Assembly: GCA_012931725.1 (NCBI GenBank)
Contig: CM022947.1
Span: 23,374,004 to 23,438,003 of the forward strand
Source: Litsea cubeba
Taxonomy: Eukaryota > Streptophyta > Magnoliopsida > Laurales > Lauraceae
Reading direction: 5' to 3'
Length of the DNA: 64,000 nt
Shown: positions 1-12,896 of the stretch, in pieces
How positions within the stretch are numbered: the stretch's first letter is position 1
Layout of the letters: each line of letters opens with the position of its first letter
Program-made: the position numbers and the translations under genes
Notes under the pieces: generated by a model
Databases searched by the model: none
Told to the model about the DNA's origin: nothing
The model's input: only the letters and a program-made list of their open reading frames with translations

Positions 1-604
1 ACAAAACCAGCGAGCTAAGTGAAACAGATGGGAAATCTATCATCCGAGCCAACCAACACCCTGCCCATTCCAAACCCTTTCCATCCATAATTCCTAGACC
101 CTACCCATTCTAGCCCTTTCCACCCACAGACGCCAACAAAACCGAACCATTTTCCTTTGACCAAAAAATCCAAATAAACATGAAACTACCAGAAATCCGG
201 AACCATAGAACCAGTCCTCCCAATATTCACAGACTCGATCGAAAGCCATCCTAAAACACGGAATCTCCATCGAAGATTTCCCACGTTTGGTGAATTTTTA
301 GGGTTTAGATAAATGACGAAATGCAGAGGAAAAGGAAGAAAACAACATACCTACGAATCATCATGAAGGCGTGATGAAGGAGAAGAAGAAGATAGCGTGG
401 GAAGTGCTGCCAATGCAGGGAATGAAGAAACCAGATAGATGAGGATGAGGAGAAGAACGAAAAGATGGAAAGTGGAGATGGATTGTAGAGGCGTGCTGGA
501 GAAATCGGCGTGTAGTGTGATTGAAAAAAATAAAAAAAAAAGATTGCAGAAAGGCGGGAGGGAAAGAGGGGAGAAGGCGCGCGCGGGATAGGAAAAAGAG
601 GGGG
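1..604. other. non-coding stretch left of the CACTA-type repeat array
   Basis: No convincing coding region is seen. Read on the minus strand, the part from about 510 down to 350 looks like a transcript leader that ends at a possible splice donor (GTATGTTG near 350), so it could be a gene fragment carried by the element that ends at 895. This is a weak inference. Confidence 0.25.
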
Positions 605-895
605 GGCGATTATATCGGTTTACTATTAAATTTAGGTTAGGATCAGATTATATCGGTTTCTCTAACAACCGATATTAATGGACTTTTAAAACCGATATAA
701 AATCAGCAATTAATATCACATATGTGGCAACCGATATTATATATAGTGATTATTATATCGGTTGATATGTAACCGATATAAATAAATATTAACCGATATA
801 AAAAACCTTGACTGAGGATATTATATCGGTTGTATTAAAAACCGATATAGGGCAGTTTTGTAACCGATATAAAATACTGTTTTTCTAGTAGTGTC
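605..895. mobile_element. CACTA-type element terminus with AACCGATATAA subterminal repeats
   Basis: The motif AACCGATATAA and its complement TTATATCGGTT recur about a dozen times in both orientations, as in the subterminal repeat zone of En/Spm-CACTA transposons. The array ends at 895 in a sequence whose reverse complement begins CACTACTAGAAAAACAG, a typical CACTA inverted terminus. The next bases (tca) would be the 3-bp target duplication. The other end is not in the window or was not recognised. The terminus abuts the transposase relic at 896, so this element probably inserted into an older CACTA transposase gene. Confidence 0.75.
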
Positions 896-1746
896 AACCC
901 GCTTATCACTATGCCATCTCATCTCTGTGGATGTCTTCCTTGACATATACAATCTACGTAACCTCGGTATCAATGGGAAGTAACAAAACACCTTATGAGG
1001 GATCTTCTTTCGCTTGCCATCATTGACCTTGTACCTAGGCTCTTCGCATTCTGGAAATTCATCCAATTGAGCATGCTCTTTCTAATATAGCACACAATTG
1101 TGTTTGCAAGCATCCATGTTCTTGTATCCCATGCCCAAGTCACGCAATAATTTCTTCGCCTCGTAAACCGATGCCGGCACCACATGACCTTCGGGTAAAA
1201 AGTCCTTAAAAATACGTAGAACCTTGTCGAATGACTTATTGCTACACCCATTTTCTACCTTCACATGCAATATCTTTATGACAAACGATAACAAAGTATC
1301 TGAGCTTTTGCATCCTGGGTACAGGCCACGCTGAGAAGCCTTCAACAAATTTTTTTTAAATCATGCACATCATCCCTCTCTCAAGTTTCTTCATCCAAAT
1401 AAGTTCCCCTACGATGGTCCTCTATCAACTCATCGCATTCATCATGATTATCTTCTGATTCAGCCTCACTCTCATCCGAATCATCGGGTTGAACTATGGG
1501 TTCCCTGTGATATATCCACTACATGTATGAGACCATCATTCCATTAATGTGCAAATGCTTTCTCACTGTATCATAGTCCTGCATCAGATGGTTACAGCAA
1601 TCATTACACCGGCACCTTATCAACACCGCACCGCCCGACTTCGACTTTGCAAAATCAATAAATGAGATCACCCCATCTATGTACTCCGCATCAAATCGAT
1701 TATGATATCGTAATATCCAACTCCTGTCCATATCTGACCGAATCAT
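896..1746 (-). pseudogene. CACTA (En/Spm) transposase fragment, TNP2-type N-terminal half
   Basis: Read on the minus strand from 1746, the first ~75 residues match the transposase-associated domain of plant CACTA elements (MDRSWI start, IRCRCNDC zinc-binding-like motif, HLHINGM). An acidic linker follows. Then comes the start of the TNP2 transposase domain with its usual landmarks: LYPGCKSSDTLLSF, NKSFDKVL, YEAKKLLRDLG, DEFPECEEPRYK, CYFPLIPRLRRLYMS and MRWHSDKRVD. In-frame stops lie at 1519 (TAG), near 1400 (TGA) and 1082 (TAG, at a position that is normally tryptophan). Homology stops exactly at 895/896, where another element's terminus begins, so the catalytic part is missing. The protein would have cut and pasted CACTA elements. 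It is now dead. Confidence 0.85.
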
Positions 1747-3389
1747 AAGTAAATAGCAATTAGATATTGAGCATTTATGTGCATGTTTTGGGGTTGTAAG
1801 AATTCTACGGATCTACTCCAATGTTTCGTTTCACAAATGCTCAAGTATACCGAGCCTCTTTGTCCGAGGTCGACCGCGTGGAGGCGGGGTCGACCGGGCC
1901 AACTACAATTTCTCTCTTTTTGGGATTTTTCACCCTATGTTAGATGGACTTATATGGAACTTTGGCTATCCCTTTTTGGACTCATTTGACTATGCATGAG
2001 AAAGTTTTGAACCGACGTTTCTCATGGTTATTCCGGTTAAATCGGGATCCATTATAACTCAATCTTGTTCGGTATGGGACAACGGGGTTGTTTGTTTGTG
2101 GGGATTTACATGTAAATAATACACAAGTGACAAAGTTACATATTGAAGCCCTTTTTTGTTCTAAAAATATAGATCTATGCCTTTGCTTGACAGAAATCTT
2201 GTATCTTCAAATAAATGTTAGGAGTGGAAATATGAAAGGTGGTCCATTAATTTTTGTCCAAAAATCTTCACACCTATGACCTTTTGTCTACACGAAAACA
2301 ATTCACATCAAAAGCGGAACGTCATAGGCGTACTTGTATTTTATCTCGCACCTTTCTTAGTTTAGTCTTTTTCCCCTTTAAGTATCTTTTTTGTAATCTT
2401 TCCGAATTTTTCTTATAGCCTAAGTCCAATGAATGTATTTAAGAAAGTAAAGGAAATCCATGTGTAAAAGAAAAGCTCATTCTTTGATGTCCATGATGCT
2501 TATTTAAGAATATCTCATCTATATACTTGAAATCTTCAATAATATTTATTCATGTTTTCTCTTCTCTTTGAGATTTGAGTCAGACATACAATTCGAACGA
2601 GACGGTCGAGCATTATGTATCAAAAGGCAAAGGGTAAGCAGTTATGTTTACCAAAACAGGAAATATATTTTTTAAATTATTTTCACCAAAAAGAAAATCA
2701 CATATAAGACAGGGCTGCAGTCATTGAGGCATGATGGCAGCTATGATCTAATTTACTCCGAGGGGCTCTCATTTTTACTTGATCAAATTAGTTCATCACA
2801 TATAAGCCCCTTTAAATAGAACTTGAACAAGTTACACATGATCAATTTCAAAAGTGTATATCACATTGACTGAGGTGAAATTTGTGTGGTCAGGTCCTAT
2901 TCATGGTGAGTTGAGACACTCTAGAATTTCTCCAGACAAGGAAGAGGAGGCAGGTCCTAAAGATGATTCTGGTTCAGATTGGGTGGTAGGGGCCGGGGTA
3001 GGGGTACGCGGGTCTTGTGCTTTCTTGAGTACCCAGATACATTGAGCCTTAATGTATCCCATGTATCTCAATGTCTTCTCACCATAGAAATTTGGGTCTA
3101 TTTTTTCAGATCTCTCCCCCTTAAGATTCACTTTGAATTCCTTAAAGATTGTGGTTAAAAACATGCATAAGGCAGAGCAAACTATTAATTCAATGTTTCA
3201 AAAACACTAATCTATACACAAGTTGTTTCAGATGGTAGCAGTGGCTGAACCAGATAATTTTCCTTCAAGAGGCCACTATCAAAATGAGAAATCCCTTGGG
3301 GGACTGGCCATGGGGCATATACAGAAAAGGAATAAATTTTCTATAACATTGGGGGCTTTCCAAAATTCCTTCAAAACCAAATGGGTAGA
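1747..3389. other. AT-rich stretch without a recognisable gene
   Basis: Only short ORFs without family features occur here. The sequence between 2300 and 2600 is AT-rich and non-repetitive. I could not assign it to a known element, although a decayed retrotransposon end is possible. Confidence 0.3.
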
Positions 3390-3573
3390 GGGAGGAGAGC
3401 AGACACAGAAAAGGGGAATGAGGGAGAGAGAGGAGAGGGGGAAGGGAGGGGTGTACCTGTGCAGGGGAGGCTTCCACGGATATGAGAGGAGGAAAATGAA
3501 GGCTAACCGGCGTCCGGGGGCTGCTGCTGCGATCCTCCGGGTGCTGTTGTGATCGTCCCAAACCTGGGACTAG

Positions 3574-3790
3574 TCTGGAGAGAGTGAGAGAGTGAGAGAG
3601 AGAGAGAGAGAGAAAAGAGAGAGCGAGAGAGAGAGAGGGAAGTAGCAGATCGAGAGAGGGAAAGTGCAGACAGAGAGAGCGAGAGCGAGAGACCGAGAGA
3701 GCGAGAGCGAGAGCGAGAGAGCTCGAGTGCAGGGATGTAGAGCGAGTGAGAGAGAAATGGGAGAGAGACTGAAAGCAAAGAGAGACAGAG
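3574..3790. repeat. GA/CT simple-sequence tract
   Basis: Runs of GAGAGA interrupted by GAGCGAGA. The open frames across it are low-complexity artefacts. Confidence 0.9.
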
Positions 3791-4204
3791 AGCAGAGCGA
3801 GTGACGAGCTAGGGGAAGATAGGGAAGAAATGAGGGAAATGAGGGAAATGAGGGAAATGAGGACGTTTGGCGGGAGAGGGAAAAAAAAACGATGGTCGCC
3901 GAATTTTATGCCATTATTTTTTGTTGCAAAAAAATTTTTCATTGGTAAAAATTATTTTAGATTTTTTTTTCAAAAAAAGTAAAAAAAATCTAAAAACATT
4001 AAATGTCGGTAATAAATTCTCCGACTCTAATTTTCGATGACAAAGAAAAATTTATAGGTAAAGGACTCAGACTTTTAATTTTCCTAGAAATAGAGTTCAA
4101 CATTAATTACAGATGTTTTACAAAAAACGCCGCTAAACGTTCATTTTACCGACGTCGTATAATCAATCGATAATAGTCTATTATAGTTTTACCGAGATAA
4201 AATA

Positions 4205-4378
4205 AAAAAAAATTTTCCAACACTTAGGCTCGATAACGTCTAATCGGGGGTCCGAAACGAGTAACATCCCCTGGTTAAAAATTGAAAACCGATGCGAGCA
4301 CTTCGATCAGGGGTAAGTAACTTGACGATACTGACGGTTCATAAATATGACTCCCGATTAGAGAATTTAGAGCGAAAG
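4205..4378. repeat. ~170-bp dispersed repeat, copy 1
   Basis: Contains ATTTTCCAACACTTAGG, a GGGGTCCG block, GCGAGCACTTCG, CTGACGGTTC and GACTCCCG...AGAGAATT in fixed order. The same order recurs at 6118-6300 and 6300-6480. No coding capacity. Confidence 0.65.
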
Positions 4379-5497
4379 AGTGGTGGGAAGGAGAATGAGA
4401 AAGGAGAGGATAAGGAAGAAAGAAAGGAGAATGGAATGGGCTCAGGCGCAGTGGGGAGGAGAAGAGAAGGTGGGTAGCAGCGGAGAGAGTGGTGGGAAGG
4501 AGAATGAGAAAGGAGAGGATAAGGAAGAAAGAAAGGAGAGGAGAGGAGAGGAATAGGGGAGGAAGAAGAGAAGAGAGGCCAAGAGAGAACCAAGGGAGAG
4601 AGGGAGTGGTGTGCAGGTGGGCGCAGGGCAGAATAGAGGAGGAAGAAGGGGAGAGGGAAAGGAATAGGGAAAGAAGAAGAGAAGAGAGGAGAGAAAGAGA
4701 GTTCCTATCTGAGAGGGAGTGATGTGCAGGTGCGCAGGTGAGGGGAGACAGGGGAGGAAGAAGAAGAAAGGAAGGGAGGGAGAAGAGCAGACATAGAGAT
4801 GGGGAACGAGGGAGAGAGAGAACAGAGAAGAAAGAGAGAGGAGAGGGGGAATGGTGCGCGGTGTGTGCGGAGGGCAAGAAGAGGGAGGGGTGTACCTAGT
4901 GCAGGGGAGGCGTCCGGCGGCGCGAGGAGGAAGATGAAGGCTCTGCTGGCGTCGGGGACAAAGCGGGCGGCAGAGTCGTCGGAGTGGATGGGGATGGAGA
5001 GGAAGGAGAGGGTGAGGAAGATGTCCGAGCTGCTGCGTGGGGACTTTTACAGAAAAACATCACTAAAATTTTATTTTACTGACGTCATAAAATTCGTTGA
5101 TAATAGAATTCGTCAATAATAGTCTTTGATATTTATTTTCCTTAAAAATGATGTGAATAATAAAAAGAGGGGTTTCGGTGGCGGGAGAAGGAAAAATATT
5201 TGGTAAATTTACCGACGATTATTTTCGTCGCAAGAAATAGATTTTTCGTCAATAAAAATTATTTTAATTTTTTTTAATTGAAAACCAGTAAAAAAGACTA
5301 CCAACCTGTACTGATGTTTTATATTAAACATCGGTGATGAATTTCCCGACGCTAATTTTCGTCTCCTTCTCCATCTTTTTCTTTCCCTTCTCTTTCTCCT
5401 ACTCTTTTACTCTCCCTCACAACCACCCACTGCACTGCCATCACCACCCGGCTTGCATAGCCACTGTACTCACCTTGCACCACCTTCGGAGAAAGAA

Positions 5498-5605
5498 TTA
5501 TAATGGTAGAATTTAAGTTCATAATGGTAGAATTTAAGTTCATCATACGACTTCAACTTCGGAGATAGAAATATAATGGTAGAATTTAAGTTCATCATAT
5601 GTCTT
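5498..5605. repeat. short tandem repeat, unit around ATGGTAGAATTTAAGTTCAT
   Basis: Three copies of ATAATGGTAGAATTTAAG plus TTCAT lie here, two directly adjacent and a third after a ~35-bp spacer that repeats CTTCGGAGA. Confidence 0.75.
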
Positions 5606-6117
5606 CAAATTCGATGTTTATTTAAAATAATAGAAGTAGGGCAAGTGTACAAGCTTGACAGTCACGTGTAGACCAAAAGTCTGTCCTATGACCAAATTCA
5701 GATTGAATTGTTTGAGAGTCAGTTTCTTTCCTTTCATATATTTCATTTAGAATTTAAAAACAGATGACATGGGAGGTACACCTAAAAACTGAGGAGATGA
5801 TGCATCTTCTGGAGTTACCTGCTATATTTCTTGTAGATTCGCTTGGTTACTATGTTCTTGGATTCATCATTAATCGACATGGCATTGCACATCTCAGCCC
5901 GGTACTCATCATAATGAGGCTTCCATTTCTTCAAACAAGCGGCTAAAACTATTGGGCCAAAATTCATATTCCAACAACTACTAGCACCGGTTTTTTTCTT
6001 TTTCTCTCTAAGAGAAGAAGGCCATAAACCTAGATCTAGATCTCAATCACATTTACACCACATCCTTCAAGGCCTCACTCTATCATCCATGTCAGCAATA
6101 GTTTTACCGAAGTAAAA
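5606..6117. other. no gene seen
   Basis: Short ORFs only. It contains a pyrimidine-rich stretch near 5985-6010 and nothing assignable. Confidence 0.3.
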
Positions 6118-6480
6118 TAAAAATCAAATAGGATTTTCCAACACTTAGGAACGAAAACGGCCCGCCGGGGGTCCGGAATAGGAAACGGCCACAAAAAAAT
6201 TTGGAAACTGGTGCGAGCACTTCGCTTGAGGATAAAGTAAATTGACAGAACTGACGGTTCGAGAATAGGACTCCCGGTTAGAGAATTAGAAGCAAAACAT
6301 AGGATTTTCCAACACTTAGGTTCGAAAACGGCCCGTAGGGTGTACGGAATGGGAAAAGGCTCCGAAAAAATTGGAAACCGACACGAGCACCTCGTTCGAG
6401 GCGAAATTAACTTGCAGGAACTGACGGCTCGTAAATTGGACTCCCGGATAATGAATTAACCTTTAAAACGTTGGATTTTT
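6118..6480. repeat. ~170-bp dispersed repeat, copies 2 and 3 in tandem
   Basis: Two head-to-tail copies of the unit seen at 4205-4378. Each starts at ATTTTCCAACACTTAGG and ends in a GACTCCCGG-AATTA block. Confidence 0.7.
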
Positions 6481-7189
6481 AACACTTAGGTTCAGTTTGG
6501 CATCTCTACTTTTCTCTTCTTATTGGCTTAAAACTGATGGAATCCGGTTTTAGCATGTTTGGATGAAGCTTCTACTGTGTCCATTTCAAATGGCACTAAG
6601 ACAAGCATTTGTGATCCAAACCGTTGATCATGTTAGGGGGGCTAAAAACGGCTATAATACCAAAAGTCAACCATTGGATCATTATAGATTGTGATGTATT
6701 GATGAAAACGTACAGACCATTAGATCATCATTTATGGAATTTTGTACGCCCTATTTTCGCAATCCAAATTTTTAGTCCCTTTCAAAAGGTCATTTATAGT
6801 TATAGGTCCCAACCCCAAATGTTGATTCAATATGGATCATGAAATATATTTGAAATAAATATCAATCGTTGGATTAATGCATCGTTACTATAGTGCATTC
6901 ACGAGTTAAGACTTGCAGTCCGTTTTTTCTACATTTCCGAACAATCTGGATCTCTAATGCAAGATATGGACCATAGACCCCCTTTATATGGCAAGTAACG
7001 TTTACTGGATCAAATTCCAACGATTGATCCTTCATATATTGTGAGATATTGACGAAAAGGACCAAAGGGTTAATGGTTCAATTTTAATTTTTGTGGGCCA
7101 CTTTTTCCCGATCTAAACCTAAAACCCTCTTTAGGAGGTCAACAATGATTATCTGGTCAAATCTTATCGCTTGATTCATCATGGATATA
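6481..7189. other. degenerate non-coding sequence
   Basis: Loose repetition of phrases such as TTGGATCAT/TTGATCC followed by TATTGTGA(G/T)ATATTGA(C/T)GAAAA is visible, for example near 6680-6705 and 7015-7060. No gene or transposon boundary could be supported. Confidence 0.3.
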
Positions 7190-8009
7190 ATTATTTTATT
7201 TTCGTCGGTAAAATGAATATAAAAATACATAAAAATTAATAAACAGATTTACCGACATTTAATTTCATAGGTAAAAGTAAAAAATAAAACTTTAAAAAGA
7301 TATTTACCGACGTGTTTATTTTTGTTGGTAACATGATTGTAAAAATAAATGAAAATTAATAAACATATTTACCGACGATTAATTTCATCGGTAAAGGTAC
7401 AAAATAAAATTTTAAAAAGATATTTACCGACGTTTTTATTTTCGTCGGTACAATTAATATAAAAACTAATAAAAATTAATAAACATATTTACCGACATTT
7501 GTATTTTCGCATGTAAAATTAATATAAAAATAAATAAATATTCATAAACATATTTACCGACGTTTAATTTCGTCGGTAAAATTTAAAAAATAAATTATTT
7601 TTTTTAAAACTTAAGAATGGCCTTAGCTGACGTTTTATTAAAAAACCTCGATAAATGGTCAACTTTTGGCCACGTTTTTTAGAAACGTCGGTAAAAGTCT
7701 ATACTTTTGCCGACGTTGTTAAAAACATCGGTAAAGGATGCACTTTTGGCCACACTTGTTACGAAACGTCGGTAAAAGTCATTACTTTTGCCGACGTTTT
7801 GAAAAACGTTGGTAAAGGGTAGACCTTTAGCCACATTTCTCATAAAACGTCGGCAAAAGTCTACCCTTTGCCGACGTTTTTAAAAAAACGTCGGAAAGGT
7901 CTACCCTTTACCGACGAAAGTAAAAACGTCGGCAAAGGTATGCCCTTTACCGACGAATTTTAAAAAACGTGGCTAAAAAACGTGGCTAAAAGTGCAACTT
8001 GTTGTAGTG
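7190..8009. mobile_element. CACTA-type right end with TTTACCGACG/CGTCGGTAAA subterminal repeats
   Basis: More than twenty copies of ACCGACGT or CGTCGGTAAA-like words alternate in orientation from 7190 to 7980. The block ends at 8009. Its reverse complement begins CACTACAACAAGTTGCAC, a standard CACTA terminus. Similar words at 3880-4170 and 5040-5350 suggest that internal pieces of the same family lie upstream. The matching left terminus was not found. The transposase relic at 896-1746 has the orientation expected if this were its 5' end, but at least 5 kb of other sequence lies between them. Confidence 0.7.
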
Positions 8010-8011
8010 TT

Positions 8012-8520
8012 GTCACGCTCCCAAAAGTGGAACCGGGGTTATGCGTAAGATTAGGGCCAATTAAAAATCTTCCAGCATTAATCAAATGCAACCTAGCTCC
8101 AATCATGTCCCATATAATCAAAGTCCGTGATGAGGTATAAATATTTTCTCGGCAACCATAAAACACAGCGGAACATCATAGTTAACAAATTGTACAATAT
8201 AACATTTCAGAGTATGCACATCTTTATTTTCTAGTTTAAGTTTAGCAAAAGAAAACAAAAGTATATTAATTAATGGCTTCTATCAAAACCTAAGCCAAAT
8301 GAAAATAAATACAAACTAACCAAAGTATGAAGGCACTCGTGTACTGGTCACGATGGCAGTACCGTCGACACACAACTCGTACTCACCGTCAGGCTAAACT
8401 GCCTGAAACAATGCCTCCACTTTCCCAAAGGTAGATGTACCCGATACTTATGAACCAAGTGCAGTATCAGACATGACGGTCGGCATGCAGATACATATAT
8501 ATATATATATATATATAAAA
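8012..8520 (-). mobile_element. truncated LTR-like fragment (reverse orientation)
   Basis: It starts with TGTCACGCTCCC, similar to the edge of the 10932-14229 solo LTR (TGTCACACCCCG). A GACGGTC(T)GGCA phrase occurs in the same relative order in both (near 8474 and 11487). An (AT)n microsatellite at about 8495-8516 marks the point where the similarity stops and the gag frame of Tat-A begins. It probably truncated the 5' end of Tat-A. Confidence 0.45.
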
Positions 8521-8546
8521 CATCAATAGATATGCATACAAAAACC

Positions 8547-9658
8547 AGGCGAACAATGAATCTCCTCTGAATCATCAGGACGATGAGGTAAATGGAGAAG
8601 AAAATGAGTCACGTGCCCTTACCAAAAAGGACGTAGACAGTATCCTCGCAAAAGCAAAAGAAGAGGATATACTCAAGGAACATGGGATCAAGCCACCATA
8701 TCCCTTATGGATGGACTCGGTCTCGTTCCCTACAAAATTCAAGCATCCTACTCTCCAAACATATACGGGGAAAGGATCGGCCAGACAGCACGTCATCCAC
8801 TTCAAGATCTTGACAGGAGCTATTGCGGATCAAGATGCACTCAAGATCCGCCTCTTTGTAAATACCCTAAAAGGTACGGCCTTCGATTGGTACTCTACTC
8901 TGCCGGAAGACTCCATCCAAAATTGGGCCATGCTGGAGACACGCTTCCTGACTCACTTCAAAGGTGAGGATCATCCCACTACTATGGCTCAGTTGTGCAG
9001 CTTAAAACAGGGGGAGAATGAGTCAACATATGACTTCATTCATAAGTGGAAAGTAATGGCATACAAATGCTCCGATGTATTGCCACAAGCGTCGCTAGTC
9101 GACATCTGCCGAAACAACATGAGAGCTAGAATCCACTCCATGATCATCGGCAACAAATCAAAAAACCTGGGAGAACTCCTGGAAGCTTCCATGGCAGCTG
9201 AAACGGTGATTAAAGACCTCAACAGTCAGAAATCATCAAGAAAAGAGCCAACCGCCATTGCAACCTCTAAACCAAAGAAGAAAGAGGTCATCAATGTGCA
9301 GACCAAGTCAGCTCCTCAGCCACTAAAGAAAGCTGAAAACAAAGCTGCTGGTAAGAGACCTGAACTCTCAGATGCCTTCAAAGAGCGAGTAGAGAAGAAA
9401 TACCCGTTTGATGAAGATGTTGATGAAATCTTCGGGGCTCTTGTGGCAAACGGCAAGCTCACCTTGCCTGAACCCAAAAGACCGGGTGATGTTGGCAAAA
9501 CCAACGATCCTCAGTACTGTCCATACCACCAGATGATCTTGCATCCTATCAATAAATGCTTCGTTGTGACAGAGAAAATAAACTAGATGTGGAAAAACGG
9601 AGTCATCACCTTTGACAAAAACTATGGGTCTGCCTCCGTCAACATGGTGACATGTGGA
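8547..9658 (+). pseudogene. gag: Tat-A gag
   Basis: The open frame runs from about 8547 with no natural start visible and passes through PYPLWMDSVSFPTKFK. A classic retrotransposon gag domain follows: a FKILTGA/AFDWYSTLPEDSI/W..LETRFLTHFK core, then LKQGENESTYDFIHKWK. At 9518-9560 a CPYHQMILHPINKC knuckle (CX2HX4HX4C) is followed by MWKNGVITFD. Stops at 9584 (TAG) and 9659 (TAA) break the frame. Gag would package element RNA in cytoplasmic particles. The N-terminus was lost to the upstream truncation. Confidence 0.85.
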
Positions 9659-12183
9659 TAAATATCAAAATCACCGAAGAAGAAGATCACTACATCCTTT
9701 AAGGTGATAAACACAATCCAAGCGTCTGAGGAACTGGTTCCTTACCCGACACCAAACGGACAACCCATATGGGTACATCCCGATCTCCTGGAAGATGAAA
9801 ATTGGGAGGTCGTGAAAACAAAGCCTACAGCTCAACAATGAAGGCAGGCTAGGAAACATCTCCTCAAGCTCAAATGGCAAGAGAAGACACAGCCAAAACA
9901 AGAAGTCCAAGAAAAGGCAGAGGCTTCCTCTACCGCTTCACTGGAGGCAACAAAAGCGTCCCTTCCAGAGACTTCAAAGGGGCTAAGAAAATTCACTCTC
10001 AATGATTTCATGCCATCTCAATTCAAAGAAGCCATGCAGGGGGCATCATACTCTTGTAATTCGGTAGTTGGATTCTACATTGATGGATACAAGTCCAGCG
10101 ACACCGATGATGGATTCGAATCCAACTACACCGACAAGTGGGAGGAGTCCCTTGAAACAGGAGAATATCTCTCCGATGAAGAATGGGTTCCTGAGACTCA
10201 TCTTATGCCAGTAATCTGGTATAACCCCCTACAGCCACAAGGATCCTGGTCTAATGATGAAGAAAACCAAGAGGCTGTACAAAAAAATGATGTTGATCCA
10301 GCACCCCTCATTGCTCTAGTGGAAATCAATAATGTTGAGCCACAAAGAGTTGATGAAGAAGAAGATTTGGCTCCTATACCTGATCTTGAAGAATATGCAA
10401 GGATCTTGCAGCGTCTCGCTCTAGAACAAGAGCAAGACCACGTCAACGAGCCTCCTCACAATCCAGAGCCGGAAGTCCCTGAAGACCATCAGGTACATCT
10501 TCCCTTAACTCCTGAAAATGGAGAAAATTGCTAGATAGACGATCCTCTTACATCCGAGGATGAGTCTGACTCCGATCAGACAGCGTCTCCTGTCAGAGCT
10601 TCCTGTAATGTGATAATTCGGGACTATAGCTCTTCCGAAGCATCATCTGATGAGATCACTTACACTCCGACGACTCCTAGCAATGTATCTTCTGGAGCAA
10701 CCTCATCTCACGTGACTTTTACTGAGACGACACCCTCTCAGGTTTCTTCTCATGAGACTGTGACTTCAAAGTTCACACCCTTCCTGACTGAAGAATTCCT
10801 AGCTATTGATGCTTGGGATGATGAATTAGTCAACGAAGAAGAAAGGTTGCTGGATGCTGTTCAAGACTTGTTCCCAAAAAATGCTCCGTGCAACACAATC
10901 ACTGAGGATGGCAACTCTGCTGCTGATAAATTGTCACACCCCGAAATCGGGCCCTGCAGTGATCCGACCTCAGGATGTGAAATTTTGGGATTAATTTGAA
11001 ACTTTTGTTATATTTCCCAAGATCCGCGTGAATGAGGATAATAAAATTCCATCATGATCAGAATATATTTTCGCGGAAGCTAATCATGGTGTTGTGACCC
11101 GGAGTCCGTGGCCATCGGATTCCATGTCGCACTCAACCAATATCATAAAGCCATCACATAAGCAGACTGGTACAGATCATAAATCATAGAATATTGAGCT
11201 GGCAGTAACAGGATATTTTATTTCCCACATATGTTAAAGCTACAAAACACACGTGTCTTAATTACAACTCCCATGAAAAAGGCTAACAAAGCCATACAAA
11301 ATATCCAACTAAAAAGAAATACTACCCCAATATTTAGATACGAACTCCGGTGCCAACTTGACATCTAGATGATATCAATGGGCAGCCTCTCGCGTCAGAT
11401 CGGTGGTTCCACCGCCTCCTCCGATCAAACACCTAAAAAGCAATGGAAGAGAAATATGGCACCAAACAAACAGGGTCAGACACGACGGTCTGGCAAGCAA
11501 ATAAACAAGTAATATGGAAATGGGCATTTATAAAATCCGATGGAATCATTGTAATTTCATTTAAAGAGTCTAAACAATAATAGTAATAAACCATGATAAA
11601 ACGATTGAAAGATTGAACATAATTATCAAAGCAAATAAATGAACCGTATCTGAAACATAAATATCTTAAAAAGATAACAGATTACGTAAAGCGTTTATTA
11701 ATTGGGAATACATTTAAAATCCTGAATAATAGAGACAATACGATAAAAGATCGATTTCTTAAATATTAATAAATTCAAAGATTATAATGAGCATAAACAA
11801 ACAAGAATCATAAAACAAAATAACAACGGATAAAACATTGGCAAACCACACATAGCTATATTCTCCTATTACCGAAGTAACAAGAGCAGACAGAACCATG
11901 GCCACTACACGTGGGACCCGAAACAGAATCAGAACCGTAGCCATACAAATAGAACCGGCAGCCATACAAATGGAACCGGCAGATCAAAATAAGAACCGTA
12001 GCCACTACGCGTGGGACCGGCAGATCAGAACCGTTGCCATGGTCGGTACAGACAGAATCCAAACTGCAGTTGGTGAACAAATTAAAGATCCCCAGCCGGG
12101 TGATCAGCCCGACAAGGTGACCTAAGCCTAGTGGTGCCTTTAGTTTTTAAAACCTGAAGCAATATAAATCAAAATAATAATCC

Positions 12184-12333
12184 CTTTGGCTCATAGGCTC
12201 ACACTACAAAGCTCTGGCCCCATCTTGCCTCGAGGTTTTATTTTCGAAATAATAGTCTCTTTGGCTCATGGGCTCGCACTACGAAGCCCTGGCCCCGTCT
12301 TGCCTCGAGGTTTTATTTTCAAAATAATAGTCT
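12184..12333. repeat. 75-bp direct duplication inside the solo LTR
   Basis: Units 12184-12258 and 12259-12333 both read CTTTGGCTCAT...CTTGCCTCGAGG...AATAATAGT, with a handful of differences. Confidence 0.9.
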
Positions 12334-12896
12334 TATCGATGTATTTCCGAATGTGGCAAACCACTCAAATTTCCTTCCAAATCGATTCGTAGAAAACATA
12401 CGAATTTCTATGGTAAACCACTCAAATACACATCTAAGTAATTTGTATAAAATCATACGATCGATCCTTTCGAACATGGACAACCACATGATTTTATAAC
12501 AAATCACCGATGCTATTCAAATTAGTTTACCGAAGAATACAGATACACTTTCTGACTTGAAATGGAATGGAATAGTGCAGAATGACTTAATGACTTACCA
12601 AGGAACCATCTCAATACACATTTAAGCTTTAAACATTGATTAATAAAAGAATATGTTTGATGCCAATGAAAATCCACAACATTTAAATGATAAAGTGCGC
12701 ATTGAGACTTGAAAGATTCCCGGGTAATTTCACATATGCTCACTCTCTCATTGTTCTCATTCCCATTTCACAATTTCCAAGTATCACAATTTACCCAAAT
12801 CTTTCATGGGCTTCCATACATCATTAGAGGTCCAATGGGCTTCAAATAAGAAGAAAAGGGAGGCCAAAAGAGGGCTGAAACAGGCCCTCACAGAAG

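Larger units (their letters stand above)
3390..5365. repeat. partial ~1.3-kb duplication with GA-rich tracts
   Basis: Two segments repeat in the same order. About 3396-3510 resembles 4772-4945 (shared GAGCAGACA, GGGGTGTACCT, GTGCAGGGGAGGC and ATGAAGGCT words). About 3868-4050 resembles 5175-5365 (shared GGCGGGAGA, CCGA and ATTTTTCGTC-like words). GA-rich simple sequence fills 3574-3790 and 4360-4870 and causes the long serine/leucine-rich or arginine/glutamate-rich open frames there, which are not genes. Reads such as GTGCAC followed by AGGTACACC on the minus strand hint at a captured exon edge. Confidence 0.55.

Noticed and set aside
3265..4877. Serine/leucine-rich minus-strand ORFs of 225 and 200 codons
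   Set aside because: They read through GA/CT simple sequence and have no domain or conserved ends.
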